Of a DNA stretch of 32,072 bases, positions 17,401-26,472 are shown piece after piece (the first letter of the stretch is position 1; the number at the start of each line of letters is the position of its first letter). This DNA comes from a virus. A program made the position numbers and the translations under genes. The notes beneath the pieces were generated by a model. The model ran no database searches and was not told where the DNA came from. It saw only the letters and a program-made list of their open reading frames with translations. The DNA is taken from positions 1 through 32,072 of the IMG/VR virus record IMGVR_UViG_3300040856_002671; one strand, given 5' to 3'.

Positions 17401-18754
17401 TTTCATCGACTTTATACACATAAAGTTCTCCAGAAAGTTTATTTGTTATACCCACTCCAACAATTGTAGTATTAGATATTCCTATTGCAGAAAATGTGTT
17501 CGAAGAGTTGAAGATATCTGTTTTATACGATACTTGCTCTCCGGTAACAAAAAAGTGGTTTGGAATTTTAATTATATCATCATCTACATCAACTATAGAA
17601 GGAAGATCTCCTCTAAAAAGTTTTTCAAATATAAAATCTCCTCTATATTTTAAATCAAAAGATGTTTTGTCTGCAGAACCAAATATGGCAATTCCTGTAC
17701 TTACATTAGAATTTTCGAGATCAATATCTGTAGGAAAACCACCAAACTCTACTGAAGACAAATCATTTAAAAATAGTACAACCTCTACATTAGTGCCTGG
17801 TAATGGTGTGTAAAGTATTTGAGTAGTTGATCCTATTACATTAGTACTATAAGATCCTAAAAATCCGGAAGTTACAGAATTTCCATATTCGACAAAAGGT
17901 GCGTCTAAATTATTACTTACAACAAATAATTCTGAAAATTCTATTTCTCCAGTATCAATATCGGTAACTTGAGCAATTATATAAGTAGATTCAAAATTTT
18001 CGTCATAAGATCCGACAACAGTTGCTATAGGAGACGGACTTGAAGATATTGAAGTTTTTACTGACTTTAAAGTTCCAAATCTTAATGGAATAGATCCTTC
18101 AAGATTAAAGTTTGTATTTGCAATTGAAATATTGACCGTATTTGTAGTAACTTCACCAATAGATAAACTATCTGGAAAAAAATCTAAATTTATTGAAGAT
18201 CCTGAAACATAAGCATCAAAAGTGCCTAAACCAGCAACTGTAGTATCATTATCAAAAATTATTTTTCCAAAATCAGAAATAATAATTCCATTAGTGCTAG
18301 GATCTTTTACTAAAGTTATTTCAGTATATTCATAAAAATTATTTGAAGTTGAAATCTCTACCAATATTTTTGAAGAAGTAAAATCAGTAGGTATTTTTGT
18401 TATAGTTCCGGAAGAAAGTCCCAAAAAAGAATTTGAAGAACCTATACTTACAATGTCTCCAATAGAAGTTGAATCTACATCAACAATATTTTGCATTATA
18501 TTATAGCTTATAAAGCTATAATTGTATTCATTTACTCTTCCGTCCAAAGGGAAAAAATCTAGAGTATTCTGCCCGTTAGGTTGAACAACTACATCAAAAC
18601 TACCAAGTTCGTCTTCAGTAAAAACTTTAGCATAAGTGTTGATGAAAAGGTCTGTTCCATTTGTTAAGGATCCAACAATGCTGGATTGCCTTCTACCACT
18701 AAACCTAGTATCTACTGCATTTAAAAATAATTTTTGAGATCTTATTTTTGCCAT
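14465..18754 (-). CDS. Large virion structural protein between gp7 and gp8 (1429 aa)
   Basis: I recognise no T4 homologue. The N-terminus (MAKIRSQKLFLNAVDTRFSG) is followed by beta-rich, Ser/Asn/Gly-rich sequence without signal peptide or membrane segment. It is built from modules seen elsewhere in this window. There is a TGEQVSYKTD...YVYKVDESRIKLATS block (about 395-475) and an IKIDDEVLKI...VIRGFYGTGISSH block (about 541-580). GxGY units lie at about 768-825 (NSGSGYREGI, NPGSGYLQSDPPKL) and at 1165-1232 (PGFGYLENPTISI, PGFGYTTSSPPTVLI). It sits where T4 has gene 7 directly followed by gene 8, so it is an extra member of the baseplate cluster. A role in decorating or bracing the wedge is inferred. 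The gap to the preceding gene is only 11 nt. Confidence 0.85.
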   Translation of the reverse strand: MAKIRSQKLFLNAVDTRFSGRRQSSIVGSLTNGTDLFINTYAKVFTEDELGSFDVVVQPNGQNTLDFFPLDGRVNEYNYSFISYNIMQNIVDVDSTSIGDIVSIGSSNSFLGLSSGTITKIPTDFTSSKILVEISTSNNFYEYTEITLVKDPSTNGIIISDFGKIIFDNDTTVAGLGTFDAYVSGSSINLDFFPDSLSIGEVTTNTVNISIANTNFNLEGSIPLRFGTLKSVKTSISSSPSPIATVVGSYDENFESTYIIAQVTDIDTGEIEFSELFVVSNNLDAPFVEYGNSVTSGFLGSYSTNVIGSTTQILYTPLPGTNVEVVLFLNDLSSVEFGGFPTDIDLENSNVSTGIAIFGSADKTSFDLKYRGDFIFEKLFRGDLPSIVDVDDDIIKIPNHFFVTGEQVSYKTDIFNSSNTFSAIGISNTTIVGVGITNKLSGELYVYKVDESRIKLATSAENALAQIPKLIDITSVGLGKTHYIESTKQNQKCIITIDNIIQSPINVSAFGTSILLNDLVSNTSETTLNLPSIKDFSAGDFIKIDDEVLKITSSNELTNSVEVIRGFYGTGISSHTTNTLIEKIEGNYNIVGSRIYFGEAPFGEDVLSTNSLGSVNIDGTIKSSFHGRVFMRSGIPGSSEETYKENYLFDDISDQFNSKDKEFILKSNNLDVLGISTDRSILLINNVIQIPEDDFSLSQNLTNTTLEFTGTASSISYDQNNASIPRGGVPISIGSSNGFGYQPLVSAGGTVLVSTAGTISSVSIGNSGSGYREGIQTLVRVGVQTYSTGVPNIEYIGNATISGGSVVGVSITNPGSGYLQSDPPKLIIDSPLSYSDIPLIYANGFSGLGTEAKIDVVVGQGSSVISFNIKNYGYSYSSGDVLTIETGGLTGIPSDLSKPFEDFYINIIDVVRDNFSGWYVGGLKLLDDISSEFDGERKTFFLKDNGNIFSILSKKGSNIDLKSVILIVLNDVIQVPEQSYTFSGGSRITFKEPPKKGNSCSILFYRGTDGIDVVDVDIEDTVKIGDTLKIVGNTIKLIEKERLVQDILSPNSVETNTYSSEGISQNFELLRPVTWCKQREDININGNSVTKNRREYESRINPTCNLLKSVGVGETNIFVDSLETGFNYKNENPTSISFIDQIEIIETADKNTAIATAVVSAAGTISSISVNSPGFGYLENPTISISSPVGIGTSGKATAVSSISSGSVSSIIVDNPGFGYTTSSPPTVLIESPRFKKEYLKDTKYLGDYGIITAIQPASVGFAVTGLAFDLFIPGNSPLKDSRFTNPTINVSRIKENYYLKVSNTNIGNTVDSLDENGFLIGVGTVFLDNVYQVASVGIHTVDVFGYDSSPSLAKEVVRVVVSIKDYKSMTGFGSDRYFGNFSWGLIETDSVGLKTSFEVGTSNGVVGLNSTPTVKRLNPLKTSSYTVI

Positions 18755-18765
18755 TTTTTCTTAAG

Positions 18766-21700
18766 TTAGATATTAAATGATGTTACAAAAGTTGCTGGTA
18801 GTCTTGTATTAAATTCATTACTTATATCATCTATTAACAAAACTCTGTTTCCTATAGATTCGGAATAATCTTGTATAATTTTTCCATCCAGATAAATTTC
18901 ATCGGAAGTTAAACTATCATTAATGTAAAAATAATTTTCTGTCACCAAATCAAAATCAAAAACACAATTAACGTCCACTTCACTATTTAAGTCAACTACA
19001 ACTTCCAATTTTTCTTCTCTTTGAACTGTGCTTATTCCAGTAAAATCTTTTGGAGATGATATTACTTGAAGATCAGAAAATTTCTTAAATCCTACAGTAT
19101 GATTTAAATCATTTACTGAAGTAATCCAATTATTAATTCCAACCTCAGACTTTAATGAGTAAGAAAAATATTGATAATAATCATTATCGGGTATTCTTTG
19201 AATTGAATCATTTAAAAACCCTGTGTTAGTTCTCCATCCATTCTCTATGTTGGAAGATGAAGCAATATCATAGTAAGAATCAAAAGATTGATTTGCTCTT
19301 ATAAAAGCCTTACTATTAGAAGAAAGTCCTTCCATAATGGATTCATTTTCATAATCAAATTCTGTTGAAATTTTTATTACTTCATTTTTAGAATCCCAAT
19401 CAACAACTTTTCCTGTTTTATTTCCATATCTAACCGTTTCTTTCAATGAAAAATTATTTTTTCCTAAAGTAACATTAAAAATTGGAAAATATCTTTCTGG
19501 AGTTATAGTTCCTGAAGAATTATCTTCATCATAAATTCCTGGAATTTGAGATCCTGTTAATTTTCCCTCTAAAGAATATTTTATGATTGGAAGAGGTCCT
19601 AAAAGATTTACATCCGTAATTTTAAATAAAGAATAATTATAATTTTTGGAATTATATCCAATTCCAGAACTTGTTGATACTCCTTCTACAATTAAATTTT
19701 CTCCAACTTTAAATGGATTATTTGAAATTGAAGAAAAGTTATTCTTTAAGGTTACTGAGACTTCTTTATTAATAGAATCGTATGTTATGTTTGATATTGA
19801 AAACCCATTACTATTGTTTGTTGGTATTATTGTTGGAATATTATTATAAAATCCCTGAGTATTTTTTATTATTTTAACTTCAGATGCTTTTAAGTCATAA
19901 TCTAATATAATGTCTTCTACAATTTTATTTGTGAAATTATCTTTAACTACTAGTTTTGGTGGGAATTTATAATTAAAACCTGCAGAAGATATTCCCACAG
20001 ACTTTATATTTGATAGGGGCTCTAATCTGAATATTTGTGGTAACCTTATAAATGGCTTTAAAGTCGTATCCGCAGTATACTCATACCCAATATCCCTTAT
20101 TTCTATAGATTTTACTGATCCAATTTTAAATGATACCGGTATTAAAATAGCACCTTTTCCTTCATTTGACTCTACACCAGTTATATTGGGAAATTTTTCA
20201 TACTTAGATCCAAAAGATATTGATTCAAACCCAGATATTGGTCCTTTAGAACTATTAGAATTTGTTGTGTAAGATAATGCCGAATTGCTTGTATCATACG
20301 ATGCAACTTCATTAGTTTCCATTATATTATAACTAAAAGTTGTAAGTCCTACTGAAGAAATTATCTGTTCTCCAGATAAAGAACTATCTTTTAATATTAT
20401 TTGATTATTGAAATCGACTTCGGTGTCAACTTGAACCTCTGATTTTATTTTTACAACATTTTCATTTATGGGTTCTAAATTATAATAAAATGTATCTGGG
20501 AATGTAGAATCTATATCAACTTCTAGTTGTCTAATTGAAGAACCTGTTGTTTGAGAAGCAATTTTTGAATTGCCATTTTGATCAAATGCAAATAAAACAT
20601 CAGATAAACCTATATCCTTATATAATGTAAATTTAAATGCTGGTGGTATTGCTGATACCTTTCCTCCACCTATCGGTGAAGTAAGGCTTGCATCGGATAA
20701 GTCAAATATAAGTTTAGAATTTTTTACAACTTTTATTGGTGGGTTTATTGGCGATAAAGTTCCAGATGAAGTGGATTGGATATTAATATAATTTTTATCT
20801 TTTTTAGTAGAATCATATTTTGAGGAAGAAAGTCTTATTCTATTTTTATCATAAACAACAATATAATATATTTGATTGTCTGATAATCCAATTGAAGGAG
20901 AATTTGAATTATAAATTACTTTTTGTCCGTCAACAAATCCATGATATTCAATTCTAATTGTATCCAAATCAATATCAACATCCGCAGAATCAAAAGAAAC
21001 CTCTCCAACAATAATTCTTCTATATGAGTCATTATATTTTACTTTATATTCTGTAGAAATTCCAGAAGAGATATTAATTTTTACTAAATCGTTTACTGAT
21101 AAACCATGACTAGATGCTGTAGAAACTATAGCAGTATTTTTTTCTGCATTTACCAGTAATCTATCATCATATACTGTTGTAATACTGTGATATGATCCAA
21201 TCCCAGTACTATTAAAATATAAAAGTCCTACCGATAAATCTGAATTTGTATATTCTCCTAAAGTATTTAATCCTACCCTATCTGTAGATAGTCCAATGAA
21301 GTCATCAGACAATTTGGCAACATAAAACCTATCAAAATCATTTATAGAAAAGATTGAACTTCCATCTGTAGAAACTGCTATTGGACTTCCATTAGATTGG
21401 TATGTAACTATATTTCCAGTCTCTAACTCGTGATTTTTAAGATAAATTGATCTTGGGTTGAATTGTAAAGTGGTAACTCCTACTCCAGGATTTGTAAATA
21501 CTTTTTGAGACCTTTCTGTACCAAATCCAATTGACTCTTGAGGATCAAAATAATACTCTCTGTTGATTTTATATCTAAAGTTTTCATTTGGATAATCAAC
21601 AGATATTTTATTACTTTCTTCTATTAAAACTGATGCGGCTGTATGCGCTGCACCAACAGTAGAATCAAACTCTCTCAAAACTCTAATTCTAGAAGACTCT

Positions 21701-24700
21701 TTTTCTATATTCAATACTTTAATTTTTTCAGAATCTATGGTATAAATGTCATTTTCTTTAATTGAAGGGTATGATAGTTCCCCATCAACTTCAAAATATT
21801 GAACTCCATTTCCTGCAGGAACGTCCCTTGTCAATACTAAAGTATTTTTTAAAACTTGAACTTCAAAATTTCCTTTTATTGCAGAATTTCCTGTAGAATT
21901 TAATAATACATTATCCTTATCAAATAGATTGTGTGGAACTGTAGAAAATCCTATAATTTTAGAATTTCCTCTATATGAAGTAAATTCTAAATTATCTAAA
22001 GAAATTGTTGATAAATTTATTGATTGTATTGGTTTTCCTGCAATGCTATTTACTTTAAAAATTGCTCCAGATCCTCCAGTACCTTCATTGTCAAAAATTA
22101 CTTGATCTCCAATAGAATAATTATCCCCACCAGAAATAACTCTTATATTATTAACTCCAGAAGTATTTGTCGATTTTATTATAGAATCTCTTACTTTATA
22201 TGATTTGTTGTTATTTTCTAAAAATTTATATTCAGAAAATTTACTTCTGGTATTATACGGAAAAGTATTTCTTATTAAAGGTGTTTCTATAAAATTAAAT
22301 TGATCCTGATTAGACTCTAAATTAAAGTTGAAATTTATAGGATCAGAATTAAAACTTTTTCCAATTACATATGGGAATTTTGGTTCTCTATCGTTATTGA
22401 ATATACCTACACCTCTACCACTAGAGGTTTTTACATCAGTTTCACTTATGGTGCAAAAATATGCATAAGTTCCTTGAGGAAATTCTGGGGTTACACAAAA
22501 TCTTCCATTATTTTCATCTAAATCTCCTTCGGAATTGAAAATATAATCATCAACAAAAAATCCTGATGGATATAACTTTTTATCTGGTCTACCCTCTTGA
22601 GTGTCTATTGGATCCGCATATCCAGATTTCATTTGCAATACTCTAAATTCACTTCCCTTTGTGTTTAATTGATATCCATAAGGTCCGTATATAGGGTTTC
22701 CGTCATAAGCCCATCCTATTATTGGTGAATGGAACTTTGTAATATTTTTGTCATTTGAATAATCGGATCTGTAAACGATCTTATCGTCTTCTCTTGACTC
22801 GGAAAGTAATTTTTCTCTTAATTTTCTTGGGGCATATAGGTGACTGTACTCCAGTCCATAATTTGGATTCAATCCCTTGTAAACAATTCCATCATCATTA
22901 CCAATCTTGTTTTTCTTTATTAGTCTTTCATAATTGTTTATTGTCCATTTCTTTATATTGGCTTTAAGTTTGCATCCAGATCCTGGTGACACTAAATTTA
23001 TTTTTGTATTTTCTTTATTATAACCATATCCTCCAAATATTACTTTAACTTCTTTAAGTCTTCCTTCTTCAATTATTGGAGTCAATACAGCACCTAAACC
23101 ATTACCCTCTATAACAACATCAGGTGGTTCTGTATAATTCGAACCAGAATTTAAAATTAAAATCTCTTCAATTTTTCCTTCGGATATAACTGGAATTACT
23201 TCTGCTCCACTACCAAGTAATAAATCAAAACCTGGTTGTCTATTGTAATTAATTATATCGGAAGATCCATAACCAACTCCAGAATTTTCGATAAAGATTG
23301 AAGATACGGACCCTCTAAAAATTGGTCTTAGTATTGAATTAAATTGTTTTTGATTTATTGTAGAAACTCCAACATATCCACTTACAGAAATTTTTATTGG
23401 TTCATAGTTAAATACATGCTTTCCAGATCCTTGATCTACAAAATTTAAATATTGCTGCGTTTTAAAATAAAAATCTTTCGCTATAGTCCCAATACCGATT
23501 TGGGAAAGTTTAAACTTTTTATCATCTATTCTTGTGACATAGTAAGATCCTGAAGAAACTCCTGCAATATTTTGTCCTGTAGAATAATAAGTTAATATTT
23601 CCCCTGTTTTATAAGGATGCTCATAAACTTCTATTTGGTCAAAAGAAGTATTGACTCCAATAGGATCTACAGTAATTTTTTTATTTTTATATCCAGATCC
23701 AGACTCTAGTATTGATAAAGATCCTATACTAAATTTCTTATTCTTTGATTTTATCGTATGGTTACCTTGACCATATGTATTGTTAGAAACTCCACCAATG
23801 TCAATTTCATTTGTTCCATCTATAGAATCTTGGAAAGATTTAAATAATTTTACTGTAAAATCATCTATAACTTTTACAAAATAATTTGAATTACTCTTTA
23901 ATCCTAATATTTCGACTTGACCATTAGAAGAATAGTTTACTATTTCACCTGTATTAAATCTATGGAAGGTATTAAATCCAACTTGATTTGCTAATAAATT
24001 TATTCTTTGATTTCTTATAGTCGAATCAAAGTCTATACTATTTTCTATTGGTATTAAGTTTACAGAAGCTTTTGCTCCAGAACCAGATCCTCCGGAAATG
24101 TTAACAACTGGATCTTGTATATAATCAAATCCAGGATCAATAATATCAATTCTTTCTAAAGATCCCTCCAATCCACAATATCCAAATGCCGAATTTCCTA
24201 TAGCAGAAGTAATTTTTAATTCTGGAGGATTTAATATGCTATAGTTTTCTCCGGGAGAAACTACATCAACAGATTCTATTCCTCCATAAAAAATTACATC
24301 ATTTGACTTATAATTTAATAATTCAACACCATTTAGAAATATTCCTGTAGGACCGGGAGAAGTTTCTTTTTTTAATGCTGTTGTTTTTGGATTTATTAAT
24401 TTTCTTACTAACTTTTGTGGTCCAATTGAATCTGGATTTAGGTTTTTTGTTGAAAAACTTAAAAGCCCAATAAAGTTATTCGAAAATCCAGTTTTTCTTG
24501 GTACAATATCTTTTGAATCGTCAAGTAATTTTACAAATCCGCTGTTATTTTTTAAATTATTGCTTTTTTCAATATTTTCTTTACTTCTTGCAAGTTTAAA
24601 TTCGGATTCATTTATAAATTTTACATAATAAACTCCTGGTTGTATTGAAAGAACTTCTCCAGTATATCCTTCAGTATAACTATAAACTACTGCATCTCCT

Positions 24701-26469
24701 GTGATAAATCCATGGTCGCGTGAAAATATTGAAAAATTGTCTAATTCATTAATTTCTAATTTAAAATCGTCAATCTGGATTATAGAATCTCCATAATTTG
24801 GGAGAGAATTTGAAGTTATATACAAGTCAGATTTTCCATTCTCCTGATAAGTGTTTATCACATCTGAAGGAGATCCATCTTTAAATGTTGATATTACCTT
24901 TCTTATAGAAAATATTTTTCTTATTTCAGATCCAACTTTATTGATAATAAACTCTCTATTTGGTATACTTCCCTCAGAAACTAAAGCCTTAAAAATTCTT
25001 GTAACTCTTCCTTCATCGGTAGAATAGTCTATTTCTACAAAATCTTCATTTTTTATGTTGTTATTATCAAATGTCTTAATTTTAAAATATCCCGAACCTT
25101 CTGAAGTAAAACTTTCAACTTCACAACTTACTGATACATTAAATATCCAATTATTAGACTTAAAATCATTTTTATTGTTATATCCAAAAGAAGAAAGTTT
25201 TATTGGATCATTTTTAAAATATTTTCTACCTTTTCCTACAACCTTTGCATCAGATATTACGCCACCTATTCTAAATCTAATTTCTTCACTTGAACTAGAA
25301 AATCCATAAGCATATACATTTAAAGGTAAATCATCACCACTCTTCAAATCTTCTACTATGCCCGAACAATTTATAAATTGTGTTAATGTTTTATCTTCGT
25401 AAGAGATCAAAAAATTACCATTAAGGCCTGAATATATTAAAGTTCCACTTTTTGGAAATCCGACTGTAGAATCTACAATAATAGATTTGCTATTTGCAGA
25501 AACACTTTCTACAATTTTTGTTTTGGGGTGTATAGAAAAATCGCCAAAAATTGTACCTAAAACATTAATATCCTTATTAAAATCTTTATCTAATTTTAGT
25601 ATATAATATTTTTTTCCATTCCTAAAAATCTCTTCTACTTCAGTAACAGTTCCAAAAGCCTTATTAATAAATCCCTGCTCATCTTGAAATATTGTCTTAT
25701 TTCTCAATTCCAATACATTGCCACTAATTTGTTCGACAACAATATTTTTTGTTACTCTATACTGAGCATCTGAAGGTTGTATAAGATAATCTCTTGGTTT
25801 TATTACGTCTACTTCTTTTCCAAATAAAACTCTAAACAAAATTTTAAAAGACTCATCTGTTCCTTTTGAGGAATAAAAATCTTTAGAATTTTTTAAGAAC
25901 GTAGCAGAATTTAAAGATTCAAAAAACTTTCTCCCTTCAAATCCAGGAAGAAATTGTTTTTTAGTTTTTTCAAAATATTTTTTTAGGAAAAGTATACTTA
26001 AATTTAATACAGTTTTTGGATTATTTTCTGTTCCTACATTGTGAATTTCAGATAAAGTATTTTCAAAAGTGAAATTTTCATCCAGTCCACTTCTATAAGA
26101 AGTTATAGCACTAAACCCTCTTACACATCCTTCAAATGTAGTTCTGGTTTTGTTTTTATATAATATAACTTCAGAGTCTATTTTAATCAATCCATAAGTA
26201 TCAGGAAATCCATCAGTAGAATCTACATTAATAACATTATCAATAAGACTAACATTTGAAATAAGAAAAGTGGATTCTACAAGATTTGAATTTTTATCTA
26301 CTTTTATATGATCATCAATATTTTGTATAATATTATATACTCCACCTTTAACGTCAAGTGAACGATAATATTCTGTCAAAAACTCTTTTACTAGAGGAAA
26401 ATTTTCTCTAACAAAAATTGGAAGTTGACTTTCTACTATTGAGCTAATTTTTATTCTTGTATTGTCCAT
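18766..26469 (-). CDS. 7: Giant gp7-like baseplate wedge protein with YHYH domain (2567 aa)
   Basis: Two N-terminal stretches resemble the C-terminal third of T4 gp7. Residues 15-60 (LPIFVRENFPLVKEFLTEYY, then VYNIIQN) recall T4 NFEAFCEAYIQYLSDGYG and the following NNLRNLIRN. Residues 197-231 (DFYSSKGTDESFKILFRVLF then GKEVDV...YLIQPSDA) recall T4 DFYSTKGIEASYKFLFKVLY. The rest is far larger than T4 gp7 (1032 aa). It holds repeated TG(E/D)xVxY...YYV blocks, about nine GxGY-like units, and a YHYH-type domain near 1250-1345 (GWAYDGNPIYGPYGYQ, NNGRFCVTPEFPQGTYAYF). gp7 starts wedge assembly in T4 by binding gp10, gp8 and gp6. Order gp25-gp6-gp7 supports the call. The start follows the gp6 stop by 3 nt; no strong Shine-Dalgarno is present. 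Confidence 0.85.
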   Translation of the reverse strand: MDNTRIKISSIVESQLPIFVRENFPLVKEFLTEYYRSLDVKGGVYNIIQNIDDHIKVDKNSNLVESTFLISNVSLIDNVINVDSTDGFPDTYGLIKIDSEVILYKNKTRTTFEGCVRGFSAITSYRSGLDENFTFENTLSEIHNVGTENNPKTVLNLSILFLKKYFEKTKKQFLPGFEGRKFFESLNSATFLKNSKDFYSSKGTDESFKILFRVLFGKEVDVIKPRDYLIQPSDAQYRVTKNIVVEQISGNVLELRNKTIFQDEQGFINKAFGTVTEVEEIFRNGKKYYILKLDKDFNKDINVLGTIFGDFSIHPKTKIVESVSANSKSIIVDSTVGFPKSGTLIYSGLNGNFLISYEDKTLTQFINCSGIVEDLKSGDDLPLNVYAYGFSSSSEEIRFRIGGVISDAKVVGKGRKYFKNDPIKLSSFGYNNKNDFKSNNWIFNVSVSCEVESFTSEGSGYFKIKTFDNNNIKNEDFVEIDYSTDEGRVTRIFKALVSEGSIPNREFIINKVGSEIRKIFSIRKVISTFKDGSPSDVINTYQENGKSDLYITSNSLPNYGDSIIQIDDFKLEINELDNFSIFSRDHGFITGDAVVYSYTEGYTGEVLSIQPGVYYVKFINESEFKLARSKENIEKSNNLKNNSGFVKLLDDSKDIVPRKTGFSNNFIGLLSFSTKNLNPDSIGPQKLVRKLINPKTTALKKETSPGPTGIFLNGVELLNYKSNDVIFYGGIESVDVVSPGENYSILNPPELKITSAIGNSAFGYCGLEGSLERIDIIDPGFDYIQDPVVNISGGSGSGAKASVNLIPIENSIDFDSTIRNQRINLLANQVGFNTFHRFNTGEIVNYSSNGQVEILGLKSNSNYFVKVIDDFTVKLFKSFQDSIDGTNEIDIGGVSNNTYGQGNHTIKSKNKKFSIGSLSILESGSGYKNKKITVDPIGVNTSFDQIEVYEHPYKTGEILTYYSTGQNIAGVSSGSYYVTRIDDKKFKLSQIGIGTIAKDFYFKTQQYLNFVDQGSGKHVFNYEPIKISVSGYVGVSTINQKQFNSILRPIFRGSVSSIFIENSGVGYGSSDIINYNRQPGFDLLLGSGAEVIPVISEGKIEEILILNSGSNYTEPPDVVIEGNGLGAVLTPIIEEGRLKEVKVIFGGYGYNKENTKINLVSPGSGCKLKANIKKWTINNYERLIKKNKIGNDDGIVYKGLNPNYGLEYSHLYAPRKLREKLLSESREDDKIVYRSDYSNDKNITKFHSPIIGWAYDGNPIYGPYGYQLNTKGSEFRVLQMKSGYADPIDTQEGRPDKKLYPSGFFVDDYIFNSEGDLDENNGRFCVTPEFPQGTYAYFCTISETDVKTSSGRGVGIFNNDREPKFPYVIGKSFNSDPINFNFNLESNQDQFNFIETPLIRNTFPYNTRSKFSEYKFLENNNKSYKVRDSIIKSTNTSGVNNIRVISGGDNYSIGDQVIFDNEGTGGSGAIFKVNSIAGKPIQSINLSTISLDNLEFTSYRGNSKIIGFSTVPHNLFDKDNVLLNSTGNSAIKGNFEVQVLKNTLVLTRDVPAGNGVQYFEVDGELSYPSIKENDIYTIDSEKIKVLNIEKESSRIRVLREFDSTVGAAHTAASVLIEESNKISVDYPNENFRYKINREYYFDPQESIGFGTERSQKVFTNPGVGVTTLQFNPRSIYLKNHELETGNIVTYQSNGSPIAVSTDGSSIFSINDFDRFYVAKLSDDFIGLSTDRVGLNTLGEYTNSDLSVGLLYFNSTGIGSYHSITTVYDDRLLVNAEKNTAIVSTASSHGLSVNDLVKINISSGISTEYKVKYNDSYRRIIVGEVSFDSADVDIDLDTIRIEYHGFVDGQKVIYNSNSPSIGLSDNQIYYIVVYDKNRIRLSSSKYDSTKKDKNYINIQSTSSGTLSPINPPIKVVKNSKLIFDLSDASLTSPIGGGKVSAIPPAFKFTLYKDIGLSDVLFAFDQNGNSKIASQTTGSSIRQLEVDIDSTFPDTFYYNLEPINENVVKIKSEVQVDTEVDFNNQIILKDSSLSGEQIISSVGLTTFSYNIMETNEVASYDTSNSALSYTTNSNSSKGPISGFESISFGSKYEKFPNITGVESNEGKGAILIPVSFKIGSVKSIEIRDIGYEYTADTTLKPFIRLPQIFRLEPLSNIKSVGISSAGFNYKFPPKLVVKDNFTNKIVEDIILDYDLKASEVKIIKNTQGFYNNIPTIIPTNNSNGFSISNITYDSINKEVSVTLKNNFSSISNNPFKVGENLIVEGVSTSSGIGYNSKNYNYSLFKITDVNLLGPLPIIKYSLEGKLTGSQIPGIYDEDNSSGTITPERYFPIFNVTLGKNNFSLKETVRYGNKTGKVVDWDSKNEVIKISTEFDYENESIMEGLSSNSKAFIRANQSFDSYYDIASSSNIENGWRTNTGFLNDSIQRIPDNDYYQYFSYSLKSEVGINNWITSVNDLNHTVGFKKFSDLQVISSPKDFTGISTVQREEKLEVVVDLNSEVDVNCVFDFDLVTENYFYINDSLTSDEIYLDGKIIQDYSESIGNRVLLIDDISNEFNTRLPATFVTSFNI

Positions 26470-26472
26470 TTA

